64,000 nt of DNA from Incurvaria masculella (GCA_946894095.1 OX335643.1:4575036-4639035); one strand, 5' to 3'. Positions 11,283 through 21,385 are shown, counted from the stretch's first letter. The notes: generated by a model from the sequence alone, not told the origin. Made by a program: numbers and translations.

Positions 11283-11427
11283 CATTTAGGCATAAACATT
11301 TCATAACAAATTTTGTTTGTAAAATTATTATTAACAAAAATAACTTAGTTTGGTTTATGGCCGCGCGAATAAAAAAAAACATACAGACGAATTGAAAACC
11401 TCCTCCTTTTTTGAAGTCGGTTGAAAA
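11283..11427 (-). repeat. right member of the inverted pair joined to element E end
   Basis: Inverse of 10707-10820 up to about 11381, then CAGACGAATTGAAAACCTCC and TCCTTTTTTGAAGTCGGTTG, the same end as the element at 4255-4437. Confidence 0.5.
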
Positions 11428-12047
11428 AGGCATCACCTTCCATACAAAATCCGGCATTGCCCATCAATAGCTGTCATCAGTTACATGTGAACTATAAGAT
11501 AACTTTCGGAACACAGCGAACATCGAAATGTAACCGGTGATGGTGAAAACGGGCGTAGTATAGTTTATATGTTTTATAGCGTACGTTTCCTACGTTTTGC
11601 TGGCATTACTGCTCCTCGCGTTAAACTGTGTCTAGTTAAGCAGTTTGTTGGCGTTCGCGCTAGAGGATCTCTGTTATCGCTACCACAGAAGCACGTCGCT
11701 CCACCCACTCACTAGCCTGATGATCTTGTTATCTCGGGACTCTTAGGAGTAGGTGGCGAGATCGTCTTGTCATTTCTCACGGCTCGTCTTCGCCCTGTAA
11801 TAGCCATAGGGATCGATGTGTCATTGCCAGCTCTTAAAATCTCGTTTCTGATTTTAATTGATTTCATAGCATGCAGCACGTATCCACACTATATCGTCTA
11901 TTTAGTGTGTGGAGATGTTGTAGATATACAACAGTAGCATTTCGATCTAAGTGTGTATTTCATAATGAATATTAAATAAAATATGTTATGTAAACCCGTG
12001 AAGTTTCTTTGCTGGGTTGATCGAATCCGCGGATCTTTGTGACGTAA
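11428..12047. other. unassigned DNA
   Basis: Moderately GC-balanced sequence without a recognised repeat or exon. Confidence 0.35.
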
Positions 12048-12223
12048 CTTAGGCTGAGATAAATATTCGTAACAGAAACTAAGACTAACGAAAAGTAGTA
12101 CTTTGTGACGTAAATTTGCATCACTTTGAGATTTCGCCCATACAAAATATGTCAAGGTGACGTCACGAAGTACTACTTTCCGTTAGTCTTAGTTTCTGTT
12201 ACGACTATTTATCTCAGCCTTAG
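12048..12223. repeat. fold-back element with about 65-bp arms
   Basis: Arms CTTAGGCTGAGATAAATA (12048) and TATTTATCTCAGCCTTAG (ends 12223) continue through AACAGAAACTAAGACTAACG and its inverse, at about 90 percent identity. The loop is about 40 bp. A worn relative may lie at 43190-43320. Confidence 0.75.
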
Positions 12224-12322
12224 TGTAGTTTGACTACCAAAAAGTTACTAGATTTAAAAGGATATGGAGGTAATCAAGTTCAGCACGAGGGCTCGTGTCT
12301 GTGTCCTCAGTCAAATTATCAG

Positions 12323-12443
12323 AAATAAATCACCTGAGAGCTACGTCTTTACGTTTTGGTTTTACGATATACGTTTTTTGGGAAATTTATGAATGCTTAT
12401 ATCACGGATAAAACTTAGAGACGTAGCTCTCAGTTGATTATTT
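12323..12443. repeat. fold-back element with about 34-bp arms
   Basis: AAATAAATCACCTGAGAGCT / AGCTCTCAGTTGATTATTT with ACGTCTTTACGTTTT matched inversely at the inner side. The spacer is about 50 bp. Confidence 0.65.
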
Positions 12444-12499
12444 AATGTGCAAAATATTAAAAACATATTTGCTAATTTGTCTAAGAGCCATTGTATGGA

Positions 12500-13135
12500 A
12501 CATGATCACCTCATTATCCTCTTAAATAAGGACCAAATGTCATTGGAGTAATGAACAATCTGGCCGGCGAACGAAAGTACCGAAACTGCATTCAGCTCGC
12601 ACGAACAGGTGCTGTAAAATTCTGTGAGACGTAACCGGAGGAGCGCGCGCGGTCGGCAAGGCGGGAGCTTAGGCCGGAAGGGGGGCCACCTGAGAGGTGA
12701 GGGGCGAGGAGGGGAGGCAAGGGGTCGCGCGGGCGGAGGGCCCTCGGCGTGAGTGCCCACTCCAAATTATACAGGTGAATGCTGAGGAGCTAGGGATGTC
12801 GCAAGTCGATGTTTTCTCTTTATCGGTGTTGTGTGCTTCACTGTCTTGGCAGGTGTGTCGAATTTCGTTCAAAAAAAAAAGGGAAGTAAAGTTTTGATTA
12901 AGCTTGAACCAATTTTGACTGTACAAGATTCAATAATAGCACGATTTTAGTACTTGATTCTATTTGATTTGAGAGATGTCAGGTGTCACTTTGTATTAAA
13001 ATTATTTCACTTGTATTTGTCATATTTTAACAATTAACATTTCGCCAGTTGAATCATAACAACGAACAAAATTCGTTGTGATTATTCAATTATTAATGGA
13101 ACATAAAAAAAAGATAAATCTTACATTGGACGTAT
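12500..13135. other. GC-rich island and flanks, no confirmed exon
   Basis: Bases 12590-12760 are unusually GC-rich (GGAGCGCGCGCGGTCGGCAA, runs of GGGG) against an AT-rich background. Frames on both strands are open only because of composition. It could be a 5' exon or a promoter island of an unseen gene. Confidence 0.3.
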
Positions 13136-13136
13136 G

Positions 13137-13526
13137 TTTTTATGTGTGACTGGACATGGATAGCTAATACCACACACACCGTCATGATACTACCCCAAAG
13201 CACCGCATTCCTAAATAAATTAGGTGCTTATGCGCTGAACTTACCTTTTTGAGAACAGCTACATTTAACTCAAAGGAAACGATGTAAAAAAAATTAATTA
13301 CCGCTTTGACTATCTTTTCATCCAATGCGATGATACCAACCTGGGCGGACGTATCTGCAACCTAGAAGGGGAAGGAGACCTACAGTTTTGCATGAATTCC
13401 GAACCATTACCACCACTTATCCAACTCAGAAAGAGTAAAAATCGTGCATGAACGGGGCCAGGATTTGAAGTCATGACGTCTGGCATTGAGAGAAAGCTAA
13501 CACGCCCCTGATATACGAGTCGATTC
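13137..13526 (-). mobile_element. SINE family B, near full-length, minus strand
   Basis: Reads inversely from the T-run and ATGTGTGACTGGACATGGAT to a decayed tRNA-like head whose B-box inverse is GGATTTGAAGTC. The body landmark CATCCAATGCGATGATACC is present. Confidence 0.8.
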
Positions 13527-13532
13527 GAGATA

Positions 13533-14031
13533 TTGACGTATGTAATTTTATTGCATAGCCCTTATAAATAACATTTAAATAAAGCGTATCTGCAGGCGAT
13601 TTTGAATGAATTTGAGATGATGCCCTCATTACAATCTCTTGAATGTATACAATTTATATACCGTTACCATCATTTGAGGTGACGCATTACCTACCATTTC
13701 TTGCCTGTATACAATTGCTATACCGTAAAATTTACGAGCATTTTAGGTGAGGGCGCTACAATTCTTGACGTATGTAATTTTATCGCATATTCCTTAGTTA
13801 AATAACATTGAAATAAAGCGTATCTGCAGGCGATTCCGAATGAATTGAGGTGAGGGCATTACAATGTATTGAATGTATGAAATTTATATACCGTTACCAT
13901 CATTTGAGGTGAGGCATTAACTACCATTTCTTGCCTACATACAATTGCTATGCCGTAAAATGTACGAGCATTTTAGGTGAGGGTGTTACAATTTCTTGCC
14001 TGCGTACAATTTTTATACCGTAAAATTTAAC
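13533..14031 (+). repeat. higher-order tandem repeat, 232-bp period, two units plus part
   Basis: TTGACGTATGTAATTTTAT recurs at 13533 and 13765. Each 232-bp unit consists of three related blocks starting TTGACG, TTGAATG and TTGCCTG, the last two each with TATACCGT and an AGGTGAGG-like end. A third unit survives only as a TTGCCTGCGTACAATTTTTA piece near 13998. The two units are about 90 percent alike. Confidence 0.75.
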
Positions 14032-14287
14032 ACCGTTTACGTTTGTCGATAAAACGTCTCATTTCCCATCACTACCGCGCTCGCGAGTGTCGTCGCGGTA
14101 TTTTTTCCGCTTACAGCGAACATTTAAAAAAAGGTTATGGGGTCAGGTGGCTGGCTGTACTCGGCCCGGTTTAAAGGCGGCCTGCTCAATGCGCTGATTT
14201 CCTCGTACCTCGCACGCGGCAGGCAAGGTCAGCAAAGAAGTTAAGATCGGTGAATGTATGAAATGAAAATGGGAAAGCCTGGAAAAC

Positions 14288-14407
14288 CATCCATACTAAT
14301 ATTATAGATGCGAAAGTATCTGTGTCTGCCAGTTACGTTTTCACTGCTAAACAGCTTTTGATTAAATTTGGTATGGTTGCGAATGGTTGGTATGGTTGCG
14401 TATGGTT
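14288..14407 (+). repeat. dispersed element, 5' part
   Basis: ATCCATACTAATATTATAGA followed by TGCGAAAGTATCTGTG and AATTTGGTATGGTTG is the start of a repeat I know to be widespread in Lepidoptera. A related piece is at 18327-18425. Confidence 0.55.
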
Positions 14408-14408
14408 G

Positions 14409-14792
14409 AGCGGCTCGTAGCCTAGTGGCGCGGGGACTGGCCTGGCGTAACAAAGGCCTGGGTTCAATACCGACATGCACCACTGTCTTTCTCTTTCCGA
14501 GTTCCATAAGTGCCTTGCTCCATGGTTCGGAATCCATGTAAAACTGTAGGCTTAAACCCTACTAGGTGGTAGGGTTTAAGCCCGCTAGGGTTGGTACCAT
14601 CGCATTGGATGAAAAGATGGTCGAAGCGGCAATGAAAAATTGACCGTGTTTTCCATCCAGTTCAATGTAGCCGTGCTCATAAAGGGAAGGTTCTGGCATG
14701 GCAGCAAATTCCTTCGGGAATGTGGTGTATTGGGCTAATATAACGGTAGTTGTGTGGTATTAGCCATTCATGTGAGGTCGCATAAAAAAAAA
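14409..14792 (+). mobile_element. SINE family B, full-length
   Basis: A-box-like TAGCCTAGTGGCG and B-box-like GGTTCAATACC mark the head. The body carries a local duplication of CCCTACTAGGTGG context (CTTAAACCCTACTAGG then GGTAGGGTTTAAGC, forming a small inverted repeat). Ends TTAGCCATTCATGTGAGGTC and an A-run. Confidence 0.88.
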
Positions 14793-15744
14793 GACAATTT
14801 TACTTAAAGGGGTCACCCAATGGGGGATGAAAGTTTTGTATGGGGAACTTTTATAACAATAAAATGTAAGGTTCAGCCATCAGTTCGAAAAGCTAGTACG
14901 AAATATAGAAAACATTATTTCTTATGGCGAAAGGATAATATGAAATTAAACACAGACTGGTCTGTGAAACTAAAAATGACATTGATTTGTTTTATACGAT
15001 GCCGAGTTTTATATTACCGCCTATAAGATTTAAGATCGGAGCTCCCTAGTCCCACTTTTTACCTAAATTGGCGGTAACGCTAAACCGATCGACTAGCGTT
15101 TTTCAATGAATGGAGCAATTGAAGAACGCGCAGGGGGCGTGAAGCGAACTAACATTTGCGAGCCTGAGTTCGATTTGACAGCGTCCTCATCGTCGCCGTT
15201 AATTCGTTGTCATACCATCTTGGTAGTGCGAGTTTAATTTGACAGGTTGAAGAAGTAAAACCACAGAATATGTAGTAAAACTTGTATGGGGTTTGACTTT
15301 TTTACGTAAACCCGAAGTTCCTTGCGCGGCAATTTAAGTGACGATTCGGACTACGGACTCTGTTCGTGAAAGGACTAACTGCCCGTCTGCGGTGCCGCCA
15401 TTGTATGTAAAAGTGACTACGTGCCCCCATACGCTACTCCTGTTTTTGAATGCTCGCTGGTTGCAACAAATTCGGTTCATTCGGTTCAGCTTGCAACTAA
15501 TACTATTATTACGTGCAATCTTAAAGTGTAAAAGTACCTCGTCGATTGCCAAGGTAATAAAAAGTAGCCCTGTATTGCTTTTTGCAGTCACGTAATATGT
15601 TTTACTCGTATACTTACTGGGTGAGATTTCGATAAGGTTCTCGCAAATTCGCAGGGCACTTTTGGCGTTGATAACATTTTCAACTGCATGCAAACCGTAT
15701 TTATATTAGTTAACATGGATTTTTTTATTATATGAGATATTTTT
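14793..15744. other. unassigned DNA
   Basis: No recognised repeat. Overlapping frames at 15334-15693 (119 codons, minus) and 15338-15595 (plus) lack domains and probably mirror each other. Confidence 0.4.
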
Positions 15745-16060
15745 GAAGTGAAAACTTCTTTAGCGGCGCTGAGCACTTTTTGTTGGATGGGTAAAAACTT
15801 CCAAACTCGCGTCAGGGTCACGTGATGCTGATCGAAAAAGCGTAAGATTGAAGTGAAAACTTCTTTAGCGGCGCTGAGCACTTTTTGTTGGATGGGTAAA
15901 AACTTCCAAACTCGCGTCAGGGTCACGTGATGCTGATCGAAAAAGCGTAAGATTGAAGTGAAAACTTCTTTAGCGGCGCTGAGCACTTTTTGTTGGATGG
16001 GTAAAAACTTCCAAACTCGCGTCAGGGTCACGTGATGCTGATCGAAAAAGCGTAAGATCG
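15745..16060. repeat. 105-bp tandem repeat, three virtually identical units
   Basis: GAAGTGAAAACTTC starts units at 15745, 15850 and 15955. The copies are base-for-base alike except at the outer edge. Because 105 is a multiple of three, the minus strand stays open through all units and gives a 35-residue repeat. On the plus strand each unit is open for 26 codons up to a TGA. The near identity points to very recent duplication or assembly artefact. Confidence 0.9.
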
Positions 16061-16117
16061 AGGGGAAGGGAGAGGAACTAGTAGATTCGAATCAAAACTG
16101 TTTGTTTCTTACTTCAG

Positions 16118-16214
16118 CTATCATAAACCGATTGTATCAGTTTTAGAAATTTGCGATGATGATTCTGGTAATAACGATGGTGAAAAAGTCGTCGAAATTA
16201 TGGATGAAAGTTGA
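16118..16214 (+). CDS. candidate terminal coding exon (weak)
   Basis: A pyrimidine-rich acceptor (TGTTTCTTACTTCAG, ending 16117) precedes a 31-codon open frame ending TGA at 16212-16214. The product is acidic at its C-terminus (an ICDDDSGNNDGE stretch). An AATAAA-containing polyadenylation context (GCAATAAATAAAC) follows at about 16312. No upstream exon of the same gene was identified, so this is an inference from splice-like context only. Confidence 0.25.
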
Positions 16215-16470
16215 TTTTTCTAAAAGATAAAAATTAATGTAATATATAAATAAATAACGATATAATATTATGAATAATAACATGTAAATTGTCATATTTG
16301 TGTACGATAGCGCAATAAATAAACATTGTATTCTACCTCATAAATGATAGTATTTTTGTACTTATAATTAAACACAACGTTAATACTAAAGTTTTCACTT
16401 CTGCCGGCACTCCCGGAGTGCTACCGGTGTTTTTTTTTATTAGGATATGATATATGGTGCAGTGTAGTAG

Positions 16471-16623
16471 TCAGTCAGTCAGTCAGCGTATTTGCGTCCA
16501 CTGCTGAACATACGCCTCTCCAATTTTTCTCCAGTTCTCCCGGCCCTCAGCAGTACGGAACCACTGCTTTCCGCCGACGCACTTTATGTCGACGTCCCAC
16601 CTGGCGGGTGGTCTTCCCGTCCT
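16471..16623 (-). mobile_element. RTE-clade LINE 3' fragment with 10-bp duplication
   Basis: Starts with the inverse tail (TCAG)n and continues as the inverse of the RTE RT C-terminal coding end (CCACTGCTGAACATACGCCT). It is flanked by AGTGTAGTAG on both sides (16461-16470 and 16624-16633). The same family is at 48439-48729 and 59254-59370. Confidence 0.82.
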
Positions 16624-16695
16624 AGTGTAGTAGTGGTAGAGGCAAAATGGCGCATCGAATGAAAGATGGTCGAAGGTTCTGATTCCACATACAAC

Positions 16696-16744
16696 TTTTT
16701 TTTAACTGGACATGGATGGCTATTAGCACACCCACCGTCATGAT
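16696..16744 (-). mobile_element. SINE family B, tail fragment, minus strand
   Basis: T-run then AACTGGACATGGATGGCTAT and CCCACCGTCATGATG, directly abutting the head of the next, oppositely oriented SINE. Confidence 0.7.
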
Positions 16745-17111
16745 GAGGCTCAGGGGCGGGTGGGCAAGTCCCATCCCAAAATTCTGGGTTCAAATCCCCG
16801 CCCCGTTCATGAACCATTTACGTTATGCATTTCGTTACGAATGCGAGCTGTTCCATGATTTGAAATCCATCTAAAACTGTAGGACCTTCCCCTACTAGGT
16901 GGTAGGGTTAACCGGCCCGGGTTGGTACCATCGCATAGATTGAAAAGATGGTTGAACAGCAATGAAAATTCGTGCGTATTTTTGAAAAATTTGCTGTGCT
17001 CACAAATGGAAGGTGCTAGCATGGCACCTAATTCCTTCCGGAATGTGGTGAATTGGGGAATATATCGGTAGTTGTGTGGTATTAGCCATCCATGTGAGGT
17101 TGCATAAAAAA
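16745..17111 (+). mobile_element. SINE family B with a third type of tRNA-like head
   Basis: The head contains GGCTCAGGGGCGGGTGGGCA and an excellent B-box-like GGGTTCAAATCCCC. The body has GAATGCGAGCTGTTCCATG and GGTAGGGTTAACCGG, and the tail has GGTATTAGCCATCCATGTGA and an A-run. Confidence 0.8.
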
Positions 17112-17587
17112 TCGTCGCCCTCAGAAGAAATTGCGTGGCGATATGGTGACTAGCCGGATAACTGACGAATACCATCATACCTTACCGACGGACGAAAAGC
17201 ACTAAAAATGTCCACCGCGACAAATCAAAAGGTGAGTAACGCCGTGAACAGAGGGTCATAAAAATGCCCAACGGTTCTGGAGTTATCTGAGTGAGTCAGT
17301 GGATACGATAAACTAACATTGGATCAACGTGCGCTATCTAAGTGGGTTGGACAATGCACACGTTGTCAGTGAAAAGTATGTGAGCTTATCGGGTCTGTAT
17401 TACACGTGCATAGTGCCAGCGGGCCAGCGCTGTTTACTTGCCCTGCATATGTGTCGGATTGTCTTTATCTTGTCGGTTCCTGCCTTTAATTTAAGGAATA
17501 TCGTTGTTTTACTAAGACTGTGTGGGTTCAAACATTAAAAAAAATACAAAGGATCCCACTGCACTTATTCCTGCGTGCCGTAATTAT
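17112..17587. other. unassigned DNA with a doubtful mini-exon
   Basis: An ATG at 17208 opens 8 codons to AAAAG followed by GTGAGTAA at 17232, a good donor motif. The frame is too short to judge and nothing supports it further. Confidence 0.2.
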
Positions 17588-18140
17588 ACAGGCTATCAAC
17601 GGAGGTATGGTCCAAATGTTAACCATGTATTCCTAGAAAAAAATGGAGGTAAAAAGATAGATATAACATATGTTTGTCAGCCTCGGTGGCCCAGTGGCGC
17701 GACACTTCGGCGATCGCTCTCCGAAGTTAAGCAACGCTGGGTCCGGTCTGGTCTTGGATGGGTGACCATTCGACCGTTGAGAGAGGCTGGCCGTGGTTCG
17801 GATTCCACGTTAAGCTGTAGGTCCCCTTCCTTACTTACTAGGTGGTAGGGTTTATCCCGCCCGGGTTGGTACCATCGCATTGGATGAACGATGGTCGAAG
17901 CGGCAATGAAAATTGTCCGTGTTTTCCATCCAGTTCAATGTAGCCGTGCAATATAAGGAAGGTCCTGGCATGGCACCTAGTTCCCATGTGGTGTGTTGGG
18001 CTAATACCATGACAGAACTTGTGGTATTAGCCATCCATGTCCAGTCACATAAAAAAAAAAAAAAAAAAAAAAAATATGTTGTACGATTTAAACAATCGGC
18101 ATTCCCCTACATTTTTGTCAATGTCTACACACAAAATGCA
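17588..18140 (+). mobile_element. fold-back element F2, second copy, split by a SINE
   Basis: ATCAACGGAGGTATGGTCCA and AATGTTAACCATGTATTCCT match the arm of the element at 3137-3389. After the SINE, CCCTACATTTTTGTCAATG matches its centre. The right arm is missing. Confidence 0.6.
17675..18073 (+). mobile_element. SINE with 5S-rRNA-derived head on the family B body
   Basis: Bases 17711-17767 (CGATCGCTCTCCGAAGTTAA .. GGATGGGTGACC) match the central and 3' part of 5S rRNA, covering its internal control region: box A-like AAGTTAAGCAACG, the intermediate element and box C-like GGATGGGTGACC. A tRNA A-box-like TGGCCCAGTGGCG precedes it, and GGTTCGGATTCC, close to a B box, follows. From there on it is the SINE B body and tail, ending in a long A-run. 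It is flanked by ATATGTT on both sides (17668-17674 and 18074-18080). Confidence 0.88.
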
Positions 18141-18326
18141 CTCGAATTTTCAGATATAAGACATTCAACAGTTTGTGAAACAACAAGTTCAAAATACGAC
18201 ATGCAACGCTATAGGAACGTCAAAATGTGACATTGATATATACGATTATTTCAGCACAAACTGACTCCGACCGTGAACGTGAAATACCTAATAGAAGCGT
18301 ACGCCTGAATATGAATACTCTGTATG
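18141..18326. other. unassigned DNA
   Basis: Nothing recognised. Confidence 0.3.
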
Positions 18327-18425
18327 CCCCTACTTAATAATGCGAAAGTGTGTTCATTCGTTCGTCCTACTTTAACGCATCTACGGAGCAACGGATCTGA
18401 CGCCTAGGCTTCTTTTGTCCCGGTA
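18327..18425 (+). repeat. dispersed element related to 14288-14407
   Basis: AATAATGCGAAAGTGTGTTC, then CATCTACGGAGCAACGGATC. This is the opening section of the widespread lepidopteran repeat also seen at 14288. Confidence 0.5.
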
Positions 18426-20016
18426 TAAATCCATTTGATTGCGAAGTGAGCCGAGTACCTTAGCTAGAATACTCAAAACTTTAAACCCGAACAAACACGG
18501 GTTACATTAATATTTACAAAATATAAAATCCGGCTTTTGTTTGGTCATTGTCATATCTACAAATCAACTTATCATAGGACTGCAAACGTAATGTCTTTTC
18601 ACGTGAAATTGCACTGGTATGCTTTCACCCGTGTGTCTAATACCTCATAAGCTTCGACGCAACCACCATCTCGTGTCCCGTCACCAACCTCGTAAAGCTC
18701 ACTAAATCGTTCGAACATTTGGCCGTTCCTGACGCACAGAGGTGTCAGTGACCTTATTATATGAGTTATGGAATGATGTTTTATTAGGACGGAATTCGTT
18801 GGAGCATTGTATAACCTTGTTACTGGTGCGTAGCGTTACGGGCGCGGATTGAAATTTTATGTTCTGTTTTATTGGTTTCGCTATTGCATCGCTTTGGTGG
18901 TGGATAATTTTCGTGTGAAATGTTTATGCTGAGGTTTCTTTATTCTTTGCTTCCATACACATGGGTTCATACAAGGGCGGACTTATCGCCTAATGTAAAT
19001 CTCTTCCAATCAAGGTTTTTATTTATATCAATATTTTTATGAAATCAGCTCGCCGAAAATTCATTGAATCAAATCTCACTCAATCTCACATGGGAGGGGG
19101 GGGGGAGCTCTCCCATGTGAGATTGAGTGAGATTCAGCTTGACCCCCTCCCCCTAAACACCTCGCATAAATAATGGGTAAAGCAATAAAATCAAAGAACC
19201 GAATTCCACGTGAGCGAAAAGTCTGCTCCTAGATCCGGAAGGGGGTAACCCTACCGGTAGAAATAATGTTTTAGTGGGTGCGTGTGTCTAAAGCGGAATG
19301 GCCGTACTTAACCGGGCTATTTCTGTGAAGTAATTAATTTATTATTATAAATAGCGTAAGTGCCAGAGATGCGTAGAAGCCGCCGCAGTGGTGTAAACAG
19401 CGCCCGGATGGTGTAAACATCCCGCCTGGATCGCGGGCCCTGGTGGTTAGTCTGAAGGGTTTTCTGAAAGGAAACTACCATACGTCGTTTCCCACGGAAG
19501 TACAGGAACAAAGTCCAGTTAACTTATTAGGACAAAACATAAGTCAACCTGGGTAAATGGTCGCGCTTACGAGAGCTGCTGTATGCAGCACAAATCTTGC
19601 GACACTGGTTTTCAGTCACAACGCTTTGGAGGGTGTGTTTCTTTGTAAATGTGTGTAGTTATACTGTATAATGCGCTTGTGTGTAACCCTTTGGGTATAT
19701 GTAGTAACCGTGGTTCCCTGTTTGTTACTGGATTTAACGTCCCCCCCCCCCCCTCCTCCAGCCGCCGTCCACTCGTAATCTTAGCGTAAACGGAACTGAA
19801 TTCTATTTAGCCTATCCTAATTCCCGAATAGTTAAATGTACGCGTACTAACTTTCATCTAATTCGGAAAATTGGTTTAAGAGTTATGGAGGAACATACAT
19901 ATATACCTACAGAAATTATTTCTAAAAATGTTGAATTTAGTTTTAGTAACTACAAACGCAGTATCTTATAAAACAAAGCAACTTACTCCATGAACATACC
20001 TTACAGATTTATTATT
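18426..20016. other. unassigned DNA with hairpin and C-run
   Basis: No exon or element was recognised beyond the perfect hairpin at 19072-19134 and a homopolymer run of 13 C at 19741-19753 followed by CTCCTCC. Confidence 0.4.
19072..19134. repeat. perfect 25-bp stem hairpin
   Basis: AATCTCACTCAATCTCACAT plus GGGAG pairs without mismatch with CTCCC plus ATGTGAGATTGAGTGAGATT. The loop is 13 nt and includes a G-run. Confidence 0.85.
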
Positions 20017-20100
20017 AGTATAGATATATATAAAATTCCCTTGCGCGTATGTAATTCTTCTCCGAAACGGCTTAACCGATTTTGATGTTATTTTTATACT
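20017..20100 (+). repeat. dispersed repeat fragment
   Basis: TATAGATATATATAAAATTC and TTCTCCGAAACGGCTTAACC followed by GATTTTGATG. This is a motif order typical of abundant lepidopteran non-autonomous repeats. Confidence 0.45.
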
Positions 20101-20891
20101 TAAGGGTTTTTTTTTATATTTACCTGCATAGTTCGACCCAGTAGGCGCCGCTGTTGTAGAGGTCTGTGGCGAGGCATCTGCCTACCGAGTCCCCTGTCAT
20201 TAAATTAGGTTGGATACCAATTTAACATTCCTTAACGGAGGGTAATTTTCAGATGATCTTTCTTGAGATAAATCTTGGCTGGAAGGTACCTTATCTTCAT
20301 GCGCGAGTTTCTCGTTCGCCCTGCACCGTTTGTATCTGCGCTGTCCACGAATAAGGACTAATCCTCTCGCAAGCCGCACTCTAAACCCGTCACAACACGT
20401 AATGTGACACTGACGAGCGGCCGGTTTTGTTGTGCCCGGCCGGGTGAGTGACGGCGGCGGGACACAAAGGGACGTCACAGGGATGTCACCGACGCTATGC
20501 GCCGGCGCATCTGGGACGGTCCGACACGGCCTGTGCTCCCACAGCCTCGTGCTTATAAGCGTTGCTTCTGTGTCCGTTGGCTGTACCACTATGTTTCTCG
20601 TTCGGAGTTCCACGAGTCCGTTTGTAAAAATTGAACCGCTTCCGCTCACAGAGGAGAAATGGAACGAAAATATATGGAGGAAATTGTGCATATGATTGTT
20701 GGGAAGCTGCCCGCGCACAAAATTGGGTTTGTTCGGGCAAAGATGGTTCCACCCTTTCCTGCCTGCACTGTCCACGCGCCACGGAATCTGGCGAAACGTC
20801 AATTTGACATTGCACAAACTACAATCAAAACAAGTTTGCCAAGTCTGTTCCCACACCCACACAAACCCTCGAATGCGTTTGCGACTCGGAT
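20101..20891. other. GC-balanced unassigned region
   Basis: Holds the longest domain-free frame of the window (minus strand, 20200-20922, 240 codons), which runs into the family A repeat at its start and shows no motif. Opposing frames are also open here, so composition explains it better than a gene. Confidence 0.35.
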
Positions 20892-21303
20892 AAAACCGGC
20901 CAAGTGCGAGTCGGACTCGCACACGAAGGGTTCCGTACCATCAACGCCAAAAAATCTCGTTTTTTGTATGGGGCCCTTTAATTTTTATGATTTTTTATTT
21001 TACCTATTTGTTGTTATAGCGGCAAAAGAAATAAACACTCTGTGAAAATTTCAGCTGCCGCCTACCTATTGCGGTTCATGAGATATAGCCCTGTGACGGA
21101 CGGACGGACGGACGGACGGACGGACGGACGGTCGGACGGAAGGACGGACGGACGGACGGATGGACGGACGGATGGACGGACGGACGGACGGACGGACGGA
21201 CGGATGGACGGACGGATGGACGGACGGACGGGTGGACGAACGGCAGCGGAGGCTTATTAATAGGGTTCCGTTTTCACCCTTTGGGTACGGGACCCTGAAA
21301 AAG
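20892..21303 (+). repeat. family A, copy 7, with expanded (GGAC)n microsatellite
   Basis: All family landmarks are present (ACCGGCCAAGTGCGAGTCGG to GGGTACGGGACCCTGAAAAA). The GGAC block, 4-5 units in other copies, has grown to about 145 bp at 21096-21240 with interspersed GGAT, GGTC and GGAA variants. Confidence 0.92.
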
Positions 21304-21385
21304 GATGGAGATGTTCCATCTAGCGCACTTAGCATAATATCCACTGTCTCTAGTTTTCTAGAACCAACAACCCAAATTGAAAGTA

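Noticed and set aside
13533..14031. CRISPR-like array
   Set aside because: The repeats are long, diverged and contiguous without unique spacers, and the genome is eukaryotic.
15588..16031. 147-codon frame with a 35-residue repeat
   Set aside because: It stays open because the 105-bp tandem is in phase. No recognised domain, and no splice or start context. Kept as a repeat, not a gene.
20200..20922. 240-codon minus-strand open frame
   Set aside because: No domain or signal. Its first codons lie in the family A repeat, and two plus-strand frames overlap it, as expected for GC-richer DNA.
21096..21240. GGAC array as an independent satellite
   Set aside because: It is the internal block of family A, present in shorter form in the other copies.
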